64,000 nucleotides of DNA from assembly GCA_944472155.2 (NCBI GenBank), contig OX235279.1, forward strand, positions 60,981,564 to 61,045,563. The letters run 5' to 3'. The notes beneath the pieces were generated by a model. It was not told the origin of the DNA. It saw only the letters and a list, made by a program, of their open reading frames with translations, and ran no database searches. How positions within the stretch are numbered: position 1 is the first letter of the stretch; each line of letters starts with the position of its first letter. Both the position numbers and the translations under genes were made by a program. Positions 52,473 to 62,956 of this stretch are shown here, in pieces. This DNA comes from Trichobilharzia szidati. Lineage: Eukaryota > Platyhelminthes > Trematoda > Strigeidida > Schistosomatidae.

Positions 52473-54560
52473 ATCGACAAAACAAAGTGGGTGATCAACC
52501 TCTCATCAAGGGAACTAAGCTCCAGTGAGATAAAAGTACTGGAGAAAGGACTAAATTTCAACGTAACAGTTAATAAACTAAAACCAGAGGATGTCATTCC
52601 TATCATAGAAGTAGCACTAGGTTCAATAGATAAAACAACAGCAGAAGAGGTTCGAGCACAATGTGCATTAACCCTAAACAATCAAAAGAAGGCAAAATCA
52701 AACTTGACAAAGTCGGAAAGAGAAGCTTTAATTAATCTAAAACAGGATAAAAATATTGTCATCGCAAAAGCTGACAAAGGAAACGCTACCGTAGTTTTGA
52801 ATAAATCTGACTACATCAAGAAAGTCACTGAACATATTGAAATGGGTCCATATGAGGAGATTAAGAAGCCCGTAGACACAATAATGAATAAGGTTAAAAA
52901 ATCCACAGCGGAATTAGTGCGCAGAATGAAGCCGTCACTGGGTGAGTCAAAATGGTTTAATTTAATGCCTAAAACTAATAATGCTAGTAGGATGTATGGT
53001 ACTATTAAAATACATAAGCCAGGTTATCCCATAAGACCAATAGTAGATTTTAGAAATACCCCTAAATATGAATTATCAAAACATTTAGCTCTAATATTAT
53101 GCCCCATTAGAAATCGTTCAAATTCTAGACTAACTAATTCATATGAAATGAAAAATAAACTAAATGACATACAAATAGATAATGATGAAACAATGGTTAG
53201 TTTTGATATAACCAGTCTTTATACTAATATACCAGTCAATATGGCCTTAGAAGCAGTTAAAAAGGAACTAACTACAGATGCTGAACTCAATCATAGAACA
53301 AAGCTATCCATTGAAGAAATTATTTTAGGAATTCAGCTATGCCTCACATCTACTATATTTAAATTCCAAGGCAAAATATATAGACAAACTGAAGGTGTAG
53401 CAATGGGATCACCAATATCCCCTATCGTAGCAGATATATTTATGGATAGCTGGGAAAATATAGCACTTAATACGTTTAATCCTACTCCAAAAATATGGTG
53501 GAGATGTGTGGATGACACTTTCACAGTGTTAAAAACAGAACATATCTCTAGCTTCTTGACACATATTAACTCACTAGTAGAGGGGATAAAATTCACATTT
53601 GAATCGGAAGATGAACAAGGAGAGTTAGCTATGCTAGATTGTAAAATAAAACGAATAGAAGAAGGTAAACTTCACACTAGTGTGTATAGAAAACCAACGC
53701 ATTCTAATAGATATTTAGATTTTAATTCGTCGCATCCGTTAACTGTTAAGGCAGGCTTAGTTAAGTGTCTAACAAACCGAGCCATAGCACTAAGTAGCAC
53801 AAAAAAAGACCTAAAGGACGAGATAAAACAGATAGAAGAAGCGTTGGTGTTGAATAATTATCCTTTAAAATTCATTAGGAAGATAACTAAAGGCCAAAAA
53901 CAAAATAAAAATAATTGTGGAACTAGTAATGATAACATAAATAAGAGAGAATATAAGTCATCCACTGTTATACCATATAAGGAGGGGACATCTGAGACCC
54001 TACGTAGGATTCTGAATAAAGCAGGAATTAGAGTGGCATTTAAACCTACAAACTCACTCAGGGACAAGCTCTGTAGGTTAAAAGACCCAGTGGACCCAAT
54101 TAGACAAAATAATATAATTTACAAAATACCCTGCAATGACTGTGAGGTCAACTACATAGGTCAAACTAGTAGGTCAGGGGTAGTCAGATTGTCAGAACAT
54201 AAGAATTTAGCTAAGGTAAGAATGGTTGACCCAGAGAAGATAAGTAATTTAGAAAAAAGCTCGGCAATTGCAATGCATGCATTAACACACAACCACACAA
54301 TAGGGTGGGAGAGGGTTAAAATTCTAAAAAGTAATCTAGGTAGGTGGAGAGAGAGGTTGATTACTGAATCTTTGTTCATCGAATCTACACCCAACACATG
54401 CAATAGGAATGAATCATCACTCATACTTGAAATATGGAAAATAATACTACCAATCAAATCAAGTGAAAAACAATGGAACTATATAAATGAATTTAGGAAG
54501 TCGTGTGATTCACTTGATATGATTATGAGCAATAAATTGTGCTCGAAACGTCATCAGTAA
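52473..54560 (+). CDS. Penelope-like RT with GIY-YIG endonuclease
   Basis: About 696 codons, open. The start is unclear because the frame runs back through the palindrome to 52170. RT motifs are KADKGNATVVLNK, MYGTIKIHKPGYPIRPIV, VSFDITSLYTNIP, TEGVAMGSPISPIVADIF and WRCVDDTF (Cys-Val-Asp-Asp in place of YxDD), with the thumb SSHPLTVKAGLVK. The C-terminal endonuclease has IIYKIPCNDC, NYIGQTSRSG, LSEHKNLAK, ALTHNHTIGW and LITESLFIE, the GIY-YIG fold with the zinc-binding Cys pair of PLEs. The enzyme nicks DNA and copies its own RNA. Catalytic aspartates are present, so the protein may be active. Confidence 0.88.
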   Translation: MDKTKWVINLSSRELSSSEIKVLEKGLNFNVTVNKLKPEDVIPIIEVALGSIDKTTAEEVRAQCALTLNNQKKAKSNLTKSEREALINLKQDKNIVIAKADKGNATVVLNKSDYIKKVTEHIEMGPYEEIKKPVDTIMNKVKKSTAELVRRMKPSLGESKWFNLMPKTNNASRMYGTIKIHKPGYPIRPIVDFRNTPKYELSKHLALILCPIRNRSNSRLTNSYEMKNKLNDIQIDNDETMVSFDITSLYTNIPVNMALEAVKKELTTDAELNHRTKLSIEEIILGIQLCLTSTIFKFQGKIYRQTEGVAMGSPISPIVADIFMDSWENIALNTFNPTPKIWWRCVDDTFTVLKTEHISSFLTHINSLVEGIKFTFESEDEQGELAMLDCKIKRIEEGKLHTSVYRKPTHSNRYLDFNSSHPLTVKAGLVKCLTNRAIALSSTKKDLKDEIKQIEEALVLNNYPLKFIRKITKGQKQNKNNCGTSNDNINKREYKSSTVIPYKEGTSETLRRILNKAGIRVAFKPTNSLRDKLCRLKDPVDPIRQNNIIYKIPCNDCEVNYIGQTSRSGVVRLSEHKNLAKVRMVDPEKISNLEKSSAIAMHALTHNHTIGWERVKILKSNLGRWRERLITESLFIESTPNTCNRNESSLILEIWKIILPIKSSEKQWNYINEFRKSCDSLDMIMSNKLCSKRHQ

Positions 54561-54655
54561 ATATTACTGTATAACACTGTGAGACTCTATCAAAATAAAA
54601 TTTACCCATAATGGAATTATACTCTACCACAGTGCCCAAATTTTATTCTTATATC
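54515..54655 (+). repeat. Penelope-like 3' end with conserved hairpin
   Basis: Contains TATGAGC, a loop, GCTCGAAACGTC, in which GAGC pairs with GCTC, then ATCAGTAAATATTACTG. Related segments occur at 17205-17260, 44815-44960 and 62785-62850 with compensating changes in the stem (GAAC with GTTC at 44890). The layout recalls the hammerhead motifs reported in PLEs but the CUGANGA box is not intact. Confidence 0.5.
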
Positions 54656-54679
54656 AATAAACTAGGTGAAGTTAAATTG

Positions 54680-55605
54680 TAGGAAACCTGAGGTTAAAAA
54701 GTGATGAAATAAATTACCCACTTTATCTGTTGACTTCTTTGGGGGACTGGTAACAAGATAATCTAAAATTGAATTTCCGTTCACTATTCGTCAGTATCTT
54801 AATGCATTACCCAAGAACATTATTTGAAAATTAACACAGTGTTTGAATTTTGATATTTTCGCAAACAGTTGTGACACCTAATCAGCGCTTTTCAGATGTT
54901 ATCCTAGCATGTTGTCTACTCAGGACATTTTTACTGTGATGAAATGATAAGAAAACGTAAAAGATTGCTTCTTAATGTGGGTGCTGTAAGGTAGCATCGG
55001 TTTTTCTTGCACCAAAGGGCTGAGTGAAATAGAAATCATTCTAACAAGAACAAAGTTAGTGAAGACTGCAAAAGTCAGAAGAAATAAAGCTAACAGATAA
55101 GCAAGAAACACCCCTCAATACGGAGAGGCATGCACATAAGTAGACAAATGAAATGCAGTAGAATTACAATAGACGAAAATATATAGGAGGAAATTAAGAT
55201 GAAAATTACTGAGAATTTCCTGAATCTGTAAGGTAAAAAGGGGTGAGTACATCAGAGTCACTGAGATAAAGACGCTTTGCACCTAAAGTTAAATTCGAAG
55301 TTATTGAGATTTTCAGTTTTCCAGATTGTGAAGTTAATGTAACAGAACCATGAATGAGTTTGGAAAGCAAAATTGTTATTTTTCTTTATAATTGAAGCAT
55401 TATCTTTTCACAGCTACTTTTCAGTACTGTTCCCTAGGCATGCAATAGGTTCAATAATATGTTTTATTGTTTAAGGAAATCTTATTTACCATGCAAAAGG
55501 TGCATCAAGAATCAAGAAAGTCAGATTAATGAAGTGAACGTCACGTTTCAGATAATAAAATACTTGCTGATTATCTGTAACGCCAGGCAACAGATCGTTT
55601 ATTGA
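54680..55605. other. Unassigned interval
   Basis: AT-rich, no family recognised. Confidence 0.4.
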
Positions 55606-55609
55606 GAAC

Positions 55610-57785
55610 TATTATTATTATTATTGTATCCTTTAATTCCTACAGGAACATAGGGCTTCAGCCGTGCGTCTCCATTGCGTTCTGTTCTCTGCCAGAGTCT
55701 TCACCTGGCTCCAAGTCCGCCCACACGTTTTCATCTCCTCTTCACATGACCTCCTCCAATTCACCCTCACAGTGACGACCAACTCGCCGCTTTCCTTTCG
55801 GGTTCCACTCAAGGGCTTGTCTAGTGGTGTCACTTGATAGTTTCCTAAGAGTATGGCCAATCCATCTCCATTTCTTCCTGCCTATTTGTTTCACAATCGG
55901 TTCCTGGTTGGTTCGTTCCCAAAGATCTCTGTTGCTGATCTTTTCTGGCCGGCCATCTGATCTTGAGTATTGAGCGAAGACAACTGTTAATGAAGGTCTG
56001 TAGTTTGTTTGAGATGCTTTTTATGACGCACTGGCCAAGTCTCTGATCCGTATAGTAGCACTGACTTCACATTGGAGTTGAAAATCCGGATCTTATTTTT
56101 GATGCTGAGTGTTGTTGACCTCCACACAGACTTGAGAGTAGTGAAAGCTTGTCTTGCTTTTCCGATTCTTGCTTTGATATCCTCGTCAGTTCCGTCGGCC
56201 TGTAGTTGAAACGATGCTTCCCAGGTAGGTAAAGGAGGTTGTTTCTTTCAGGTTCTTCCCATTTATGCTGATTGTTGTCAGTTGTTGTTGTTGCTGTTGC
56301 TGTTGGTGGTGTTGCCCAGGAATCTTCATCATCTCTGTTTTCTCTATGTTCACCTGACGGAAGTCCTATCTTTGATGCTTCTGCTAACTTGTTGCTTTTC
56401 GCTTGCATATCTTCCAGTTTGTGGGAAATCAGACATATATCATCGGCGAAGTCCAGATCCTCCAAGTTTTTCGTGTGTGTCCATTTTATGACTGTTTCCT
56501 CATTGCCCACTGTTTGTCGCATTATCCAGTCTACTGCAATCAAGAAAATCATTGGCAATAGTAGGCAGCCTTGTCTTACTCCTGTCCTCACTTCGAAGGG
56601 TTCCGTAAGTTTCCCATTGTGGATTACTTGGCATGCAGCATTGTCGTACAGCTGTTGGATGAGATGTGTAATTGTCGGTGGCACCCCGTAGTAGCGAAGT
56701 AGTTTCCAAATCACCTCTCGATCGACGCTGTCGAAGGCCTTTTCAAAGTCGATGAAGTTGAGATAGAGAGGTGACTGCCACTCCAAGCTTTGTTCAATGA
56801 TGATCCGTAATGTGGCGATCTGATCAAAACATGACTTGTTTCTTCTGAATCCAGCCTGTTCCGGTCGAAGTTTTTCATCCAGGGCATGTTTGATTCTCTC
56901 CAAGATGATGCGGCTCAGTATTTTGCTTGGGATGGACAGGAGCATAATTCCGCGCCAGTTCTTACATTGACTTAAGTCTCCTTTCTTTGGTAGTTTGAAT
57001 AAGTATCCTTTCTCCCAATCCTCGGGTACTTTGCCTTCTTTCCACACCTTCTCCAGTAGTGGCGTCATCAAGTCCGCTGTTGTCTCTGGGTCCGTTTTCA
57101 ATGCTTCTGCTGGGATTCCATCTGGTCCTGCTGCTTTTCTAGCTTTTAGCATCTTGATTGCCTTCAGGACTTCTGATTTCGTCGGGGGGTTGGTGTTCAC
57201 TGGTAGCTCTGTCTCCGTTGTTGGTATTGCTGGGCGCGTTGTAGGTGGTGATCGATTTAGGAGTCTTTTGAAGTGTTCAGCCCAGTGTTTCCTTTGCTCC
57301 ACTTCTTTGTTGAGTGACTTTCCATTGTCATCCTTCACCGGCTTGATTTGTGTCAAACGTTTGCCCGATAGGTACCTAGTAGTTCGGTAGAGTGTTGCGA
57401 GGTCTCCTTTGCCTGCAGCTTGTTCTGCCTCACTTTCCATGGTTTCATAGTACTTTCTTTTGTCTTCTCTGGCACTCTTCTTTACTCTTTTGTTCAGTGT
57501 CTTGTAGCTTGCGTTCAAATCCTGTTTTTGTTGCTCATCGGTGCACTGGAGAATCTTTTGTTTCACCACCCCTCTCTCTTCTATTAGTTTCCAAGTGTGC
57601 GTAGTGAGCCATTGTTTGTCCTGTCTCTTCTTTCTGCCTAGAACTTCCATGCAGGTTTGACTCCACACTGTCTTCAAGTTGCATATCTTTTCATCTCGTT
57701 TGCAATCTGGGCAGCTTTGCCAATCTCGTACATAGTACGTACATTCCATGTCCCCACAAAGACTTTTTCTTTTGTCTCAAGGAGA
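55610..57785 (-). mobile_element. RTE-like (SR2-type) retrotransposon, endonuclease deleted
   Basis: Read on the minus strand: TWNVRTMYEIGKAAQIANEM, the start of an RTE endonuclease (near 57745), is joined directly to the post-endonuclease linker VLGRKKRQDKQWLT. The RT follows to 56360. After a -1 shift come NGKNLKETTSFTYLGS, then frameshifted [15 protein letters not shown] and NRTQWRRTAEALCSCRN. The 3' end is a trinucleotide tail (AAT repeats) near 55612-55625, as usual in RTE. No target duplication was found. Confidence 0.9.
56067..57749 (-). pseudogene. RTE-like reverse transcriptase ORF
   Basis: 560 codons. RT motifs are KAAGPDGIPAEAL, DWEKGYLFKLPKKGD, CKNWRGIMLLSIPSKI, EQAGFRRNKSCFDQI, NFIDFEKAFDSVDREVI, TGVRQGCLLLPMIFL and LDFADDICLISH, so the palm aspartates remain. 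The first 26 codons are the endonuclease start in the wrong frame. After SKIGL a frameshift lies in or near a CAACAG repeat (about 56270-56340), so the C-terminal part is lost from this frame. Endonuclease loss means it cannot move on its own. Confidence 0.85.
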
Positions 57786-58000
57786 TACATCGTGCTGAAG
57801 TTTCTGAGGTTTGTTTACAGGGTGGGGTTACTAGCCTCACACCTGAGAAGGGGGGGTTGTTACATCAATTTATAATTTAGAGAGAAGCGAACTTGTGGGT
57901 TGCTCCCCTTAAAAAACCAGGAAAACAGGGAATAAACAAGCAGAAAAACACCAGCACGGGAAAATAATTCACAACAAGAAGGGTAACAAGCGACAACAAC

Positions 58001-58467
58001 AATAATAATATCACAGTCAATTACAGTTAACCAAAATGGTACCAAAATCATAGACTCACTGACTTGAGCCAACTTGAACATGTAAATCCGTCAATATATA
58101 TACAATAATAATATCACAGTCAATTACAGGTAACCAAAATGATACCAAATCATAGACCCACTGACTTGAGCCAACTTGAACATGTAAATCCGTCAATATA
58201 TATACAATAATAATATCACAGTCAATTACAGTTAACCAAAATGATACCAAATCATAGACCCACTGACTTGAGCCAACTTGAACATGTAAATCCGTCAATA
58301 TATATACAATAATAATATCACAGTCAATTACAGTTAACCAAAATGACACCAAAATCATAGACCCACTGACTTGAGCCAACTTGAACATGTAAATCCGTCA
58401 ATATATATACAATAATAATATCACAGTCAATTACAGGTAACCGAAATGATACCAAATCATAGACTCA
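58001..58467. repeat. Minisatellite, 102-bp unit, about 4.5 copies
   Basis: The phrase CCGTCAATATATATACAATA recurs at 58088, 58190, 58292 and 58395, a period of 102-103 bases. Each unit contains TCACAGTCAATTACAG, AACCAAAATG, and CACTGACTTGAGCCAACTTG. Copies differ by single bases. The minus strand stays open through three units because 102 is a multiple of three, but I do not take that as coding. Confidence 0.92.
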
Positions 58468-58469
58468 GA

Positions 58470-60200
58470 TTTTTATGTACATTATTATTCGTTATTGTTA
58501 GCAGATAAGCAACGTCTTGCTGAAGGTTATTCTGTCATCTTTTTGTGGCCGTTCCTAAGAAAGTCAGGCCATATATTTGCGAATCTTATTTGCACACATT
58601 AAGTCTGCTGTGTTGGTTGGTGACTTCCTCAAGGCTAAGCGTAGTTACTGTTTTTTCCCATGACCCCGATTCGGGAAGTAAACATTGACGTAAATTGTTG
58701 TCTAAAATTTCGGCTAGCAGATTGCTCTCACCACATATCTACACTAAAATAATTTGAAAAGCAAAACACCATTGTGGACCTCGTAATCAAAGAATATTTT
58801 TGAACTGTCCCACTAACAACTTGCTCCCGATTTCTTATTCACCATGACTGAAATTTGGACGGGAAGAACTGATTCAGCTGGCAGTATGACGACCTTCCCA
58901 CTTGTCCATAAGGCATTAAAGTGAGTAAAAGTAATAATTATCTGGTTATAATTCTCATAACTATTTTTATGTAAATGAGATATATAAAGCGGTAATAATA
59001 ACAAATAAAATCCATCAACTTTTATAATCACCTGTGTATGTTTGAAGCATGACCTAAGTCGAAATTGATTTCTGTTGATTATTTGTAAAATGAGCCGTGA
59101 AGAGTGATGTTTTTTAATAAGTGCTAGCTACCTTTAACCTCACTGAGTCTTCTGGCAAGAGAGAGGGTTCGATTTTGAGTCAGCAATTCACTTCAAAAGA
59201 AAACAACACCATTGCTACTGCAGCTTCCAAACCCATAAATAATAAATTTATTCTCTACTGGAATCAGGGAAGAAGTGTCTGTAGTGAACAGAGTACAATC
59301 CAGAATCACTGTGGGACCTGTGAGTTGCACTCAGAACGTAAGTAGTAGATAATAATATTGTTAATGATAGGATGTAATCACCCTGTGACACAGTGAAAAT
59401 ATTCGTATCTCCGTACACTCTTAACTAAATCATTCTCTGAGGGTATTTCTCAGAGATAAAAATATGTCGAACAGGAAGATGTGAACAATCCCATTATTAT
59501 TATTATTGCTATTATTATTATTATTATTATTAAACGCAACAATGAACATCAATATACATCGAACGAGATAATCGTGTTACATTTTACTATTAGTAAGTAA
59601 ATTTTACTGTAACGCACGTCTTGAGGAGTCGTAAGATGAACCATTGAAAATATTGATTATATTTTCTTAGGCTTTCTTAGTTTCACCTCACGGGTTGCGG
59701 ACTCATAAGTTCATCGAGTAGATTAACTCTCAAGGATATCAACTTTATTATTATGAAGACTTCTGTAACTCACAAAAAGAAAAAGAGTGCTATTGAAAAT
59801 GTGAAATTTATTTATTTTATCTATTTTACACAGTTTATATAAATACAAGGGAACTGTTTTAAGTTCACATCAGACGTTATAAAAATAAATAAATGCTATT
59901 CACCAGTAGTAACTGAAAACTCTCCTCGTATCTGTGCACACAAGACAACTTCGGAATTACTCCCCACGTAATCCTATCTATGAAAGATTAACCAGACTTC
60001 ACCCTTTGATCTTCAGCTCAAAACCTTGATAATGAAAACATATTCAAATAGATGTTAATGGAAAATAAAGCATTATTTTGGTAGCCAGAATGAACGATTT
60101 GATAACCGACCAGAATAAGGTAGAATAGTTTTGGTTTAGAGTGATATAAGTACCAGTGTCATCATATGCGAGGTTCTTGTCTAAAAGGCAAAGAGATTAC
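58470..60200. other. Unassigned interval and 3' flank of the CK1-like gene
   Basis: Non-coding as far as I can see, with an ATT microsatellite near 59487-59532. On the minus strand AATAAATAAA near 59807-59816 is a polyadenylation signal candidate for the kinase gene. Confidence 0.4.
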
Positions 60201-60253
60201 GACTAGCCAGTTGGAAATGGACACATGACGAAAAAATATTACAAAGACATTTA

Positions 60254-61228
60254 TCAGTTACTTTGGTTACCTAACTGCGAATTTTGTGGAATCCAATCAA
60301 ACTGGAAATCATACTTAAGTGAGCGTTTCTCCATTATACGCCAGAATAAACCACGAAGATATTTATATTTTGGTTCTTCTTCAAATGCTAGGTTACGGCA
60401 ATAATTCAGATATTTAGCAAATTCTTCTGGCAAACCTTGGCATAACGTTTCCGTACGTATACTCAACTTTGTCTTATATATTTTACGGAATTTCTCCCGC
60501 TTACTATCGGCCTGTAGTCCTTGCCATGGAAGATTTCCTTTAATAAAATACAAGAAGACATAACCTAATGATTCTAAATCATCTCTTCTAGACTGTTCAT
60601 AGCCAGCGTGAGCATTTATGCTACAGTATCGCGCGGTCCCTGTTAAGTTGCGAAAATCTCGAAATGCACAGTGTTCTTTAGATTTGGGATCCATATAGTA
60701 CTTGGATAATCCCAAGTCAATTATATAAACAGTATTGAACGCAGGCCCAACACCCATCACAAAGTTATCTGGTTTGATATCACGATGAATAAGATAATTC
60801 CGGTGCAAAATCTCTATCCTCTTCAACATCTGATCGGCCAGCATGGCTACAGTTTTTAAGGAAAATTTACAGTCACAATAAACATGCAGATCTTCTAAAC
60901 TAGGTCCTAAGTATTCCATAACAAGTGCACTGTATAGGTTTTGCACGCCATCTCGACCGAACCAATAGACTTTAGTTATTCCAGGATTATTACTTAACGC
61001 TTTCAATAACTGACATTCCGTTTGAAGTTGAATTGGAGCACCTGATCTGTAAACTTCCAGTTTAACAGCTGCTTGTTCTTTCGTTCTTTTATTCAAGGCT
61101 AGAAATATCTCCCCAAATGACCCAGCGCCGATACGTTTAATCAGTTTCCATTCTTTGTTTACAACAAATTCTGAATTACTATCCACTGAAATCTCATTGC
61201 TTTCACCTAATGACTTCGATGACTTCAT
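60254..61228 (-). CDS. Divergent casein kinase 1, single exon
   Basis: 324 residues, a Ser/Thr kinase of the CK1 family, closest in my reading to CK1-alpha. Gly-rich loop GAGSFGE (34-40), ATP Lys in AAVKLE (56), GPSLEDL (108-114), HRDIKPDN (148-155), metal-binding DLG (171-173, where CK1 normally has DFG), and the CK1 signature LTGTARYCSINAH and EQSRRDDLESLGYV. The start follows from a Ser-rich 20-residue leader before the domain. There is almost no tail after the kinase domain (family members have longer ones). No introns interrupt it, which suggests origin by retroposition. It may be a germline or testis paralogue, but that is inference. Confidence 0.92.
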   Translation of the reverse strand: MKSSKSLGESNEISVDSNSEFVVNKEWKLIKRIGAGSFGEIFLALNKRTKEQAAVKLEVYRSGAPIQLQTECQLLKALSNNPGITKVYWFGRDGVQNLYSALVMEYLGPSLEDLHVYCDCKFSLKTVAMLADQMLKRIEILHRNYLIHRDIKPDNFVMGVGPAFNTVYIIDLGLSKYYMDPKSKEHCAFRDFRNLTGTARYCSINAHAGYEQSRRDDLESLGYVFLYFIKGNLPWQGLQADSKREKFRKIYKTKLSIRTETLCQGLPEEFAKYLNYCRNLAFEEEPKYKYLRGLFWRIMEKRSLKYDFQFDWIPQNSQLGNQSN

Positions 61229-61229
61229 T

Positions 61230-62770
61230 TACACTAAATTAATCGCAGGAACAGTAATTTATGTCATCATTTTTTAACATTCGAAAACAAAACCGAACTA
61301 AACTGTACACGGAAACTTTCACTTAACCATTTGCAAAAATAAGTTACCCAGTCAAGCAAAATGAATTTTTAAATGAGTTAATACACAGAAATCAATGTGA
61401 TAAAATCGATATGTACAAATCAGTGGATTTACTTACTAACTGAGCAGAAACATGAAACTCATCTTTAATTCACGCCATCACAGTGCGAATAACCGATATC
61501 GCTAATTTTTACTAGCTCTTCTGACATGGATTCAGGTAGAAAAATATTGGTGAACAAGAAAAAAGGGGTAATTAAGGTGTCAGAAACAGAATAGACGAAT
61601 GATAATACAACTTTATGTACAATGTCTACGTACAGAAGACAGTAGAAAGTAACCATAACCAATGAAACGCCAAACGTACTAATTACAACCATAAAGACTA
61701 AAAGATTAGGCAGACCGCATTATTTCTTCTTCAGCGGTCTCACTAAACTAGGAGGATTGCATCTTACACTCATATAGTATATCTATAGCTTGCTTTTACA
61801 TCACACAACATAGCACATTGGTAGTTGGTTAACCTCGTAATTATGGTGTATCGATATGCTAAGTCAAATATAAACGGACACCATTGCTAAATAACTAATC
61901 ATCGGAAGAGAAAGTAGAATTTTTCCCCGTTAAAATGATGTGTTTTTTTCTGTTGTTTACGCAGAAGCCAAAAACTTGAGTATACAGCAAATTATAGGGA
62001 GATTAGACTCTTCCCTGTTGTTGCTTCCGAAAGACACTTAGTTATGACTACAAAATCTAAGAGCTTACTAACACTTTATCAGTCAAAAGAAGAATTTTGA
62101 CAACCTATACCCGTACAGAAAGACCGAAGGCAGTTCCTCCTATTGTCCGATACACTGTGAATTTCCATTTCTAGTAGATATATCCTTTCTTTTACTTCGA
62201 TTCGGGTCACGTTTCTTTGACTGGACACTAGTAAGTATGTAGTGTTATGTGTCTAACCCTTTGTTTGGTGCAGACTGAATTCTATCAGTCAAGTTTGCGA
62301 TGTGGCCACCATTCTGGGCTGCTCGCCATCAATTAACTGAGATGGAGTTCAGTGTGCACAAAAAAACGAATAGACAGATTACACTGGTTACTAACTAATG
62401 TCCAATTCAAATATCCAGTACAGTCCTACAGAAGGCCAATCGCGAACCCGAATAACTCAGTGGTAACATCTCTGATTGCAGCACTGGGTGACGCGGCTTT
62501 GGACCTCAAAAGGGATGTGAGTTCCTCCAAGGTTGCAAATACGCCTCGATGACGAGTGCCAGTTAGCACAAAACCCAGGTTCAAGGCTTCCTGTCGATTG
62601 TCTCCTACCATCCAATATCGAGTCAAGTTAATTTATGCAAATAAATTGGAACTGAAAAGCTCTCACTTGGGTTCAAGTGTGACACACTCAACAGAACTGA
62701 TTCTGAAGCATACGTCTAAAACTTAAAAAAACTGTAGCAGTATTTTATTCCATAATAAAATATTAACTGG
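61230..62770. other. Unassigned interval upstream of the CK1-like gene
   Basis: Short open frames only. The promoter of the kinase gene should lie near 61230-61450, but no clear TATA box was identified. Confidence 0.35.
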
Positions 62771-62774
62771 AAAT

Positions 62775-62860
62775 ATCACACGGTGAAACAGTATCATTTA
62801 CTGAAAGACGTTCCGATCTCAACTGATTGTTCATAATCGTACCACTGGGTGATATAAACT
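62775..62860 (-). repeat. Penelope-like 3' end scrap
   Basis: The minus strand reads GATTATGAACAATCAG and GGAACGTCTTTCAGTAAATG, then ACTGTTTCACCGTGTGAT, a diverged copy of the segment at 54515-54575 and 44884-44960. Confidence 0.75.
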
Positions 62861-62956
62861 AAGTGAATAAAATCCTATGAATACTGGAGCATAATTTGAG
62901 AATCTACTGAGTCAAATGATAGATCTTAAACCAACATAAAAACAAGAACAAGTGGT

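Larger units (their letters stand above)
51709..54675 (+). mobile_element. Head-to-head Penelope-like composite with one target duplication
   Basis: The 20-base repeat AATAAACTAGGTGAAGTTAA lies at 51709-51728 and 54656-54675. Between them is one plus-strand PLE (52469-54655) joined to a minus-strand copy (52468-51729) at their 5' ends. The minus copy keeps the N-terminal 40 or so codons and the GIY-YIG part but lacks about 1.4 kb (RT). The arms are close to identical, and about 106 bases (52363-52468) between them belong to the minus copy's 5' end. The single duplication shows that the composite entered as one unit. Confidence 0.92.

Noticed and set aside
58056..58388. 110-codon repetitive ORF.
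   Set aside because: Open only because the minisatellite period is a multiple of three.
2666..61228. Idea that ERCC8-, ATMIN-, MORC2- and CK1-like genes form a DNA-damage gene cluster.
   Set aside because: They are far apart, on mixed strands, separated by TEs, and MORC and CK1 copies look retro-derived; chance proximity is enough.
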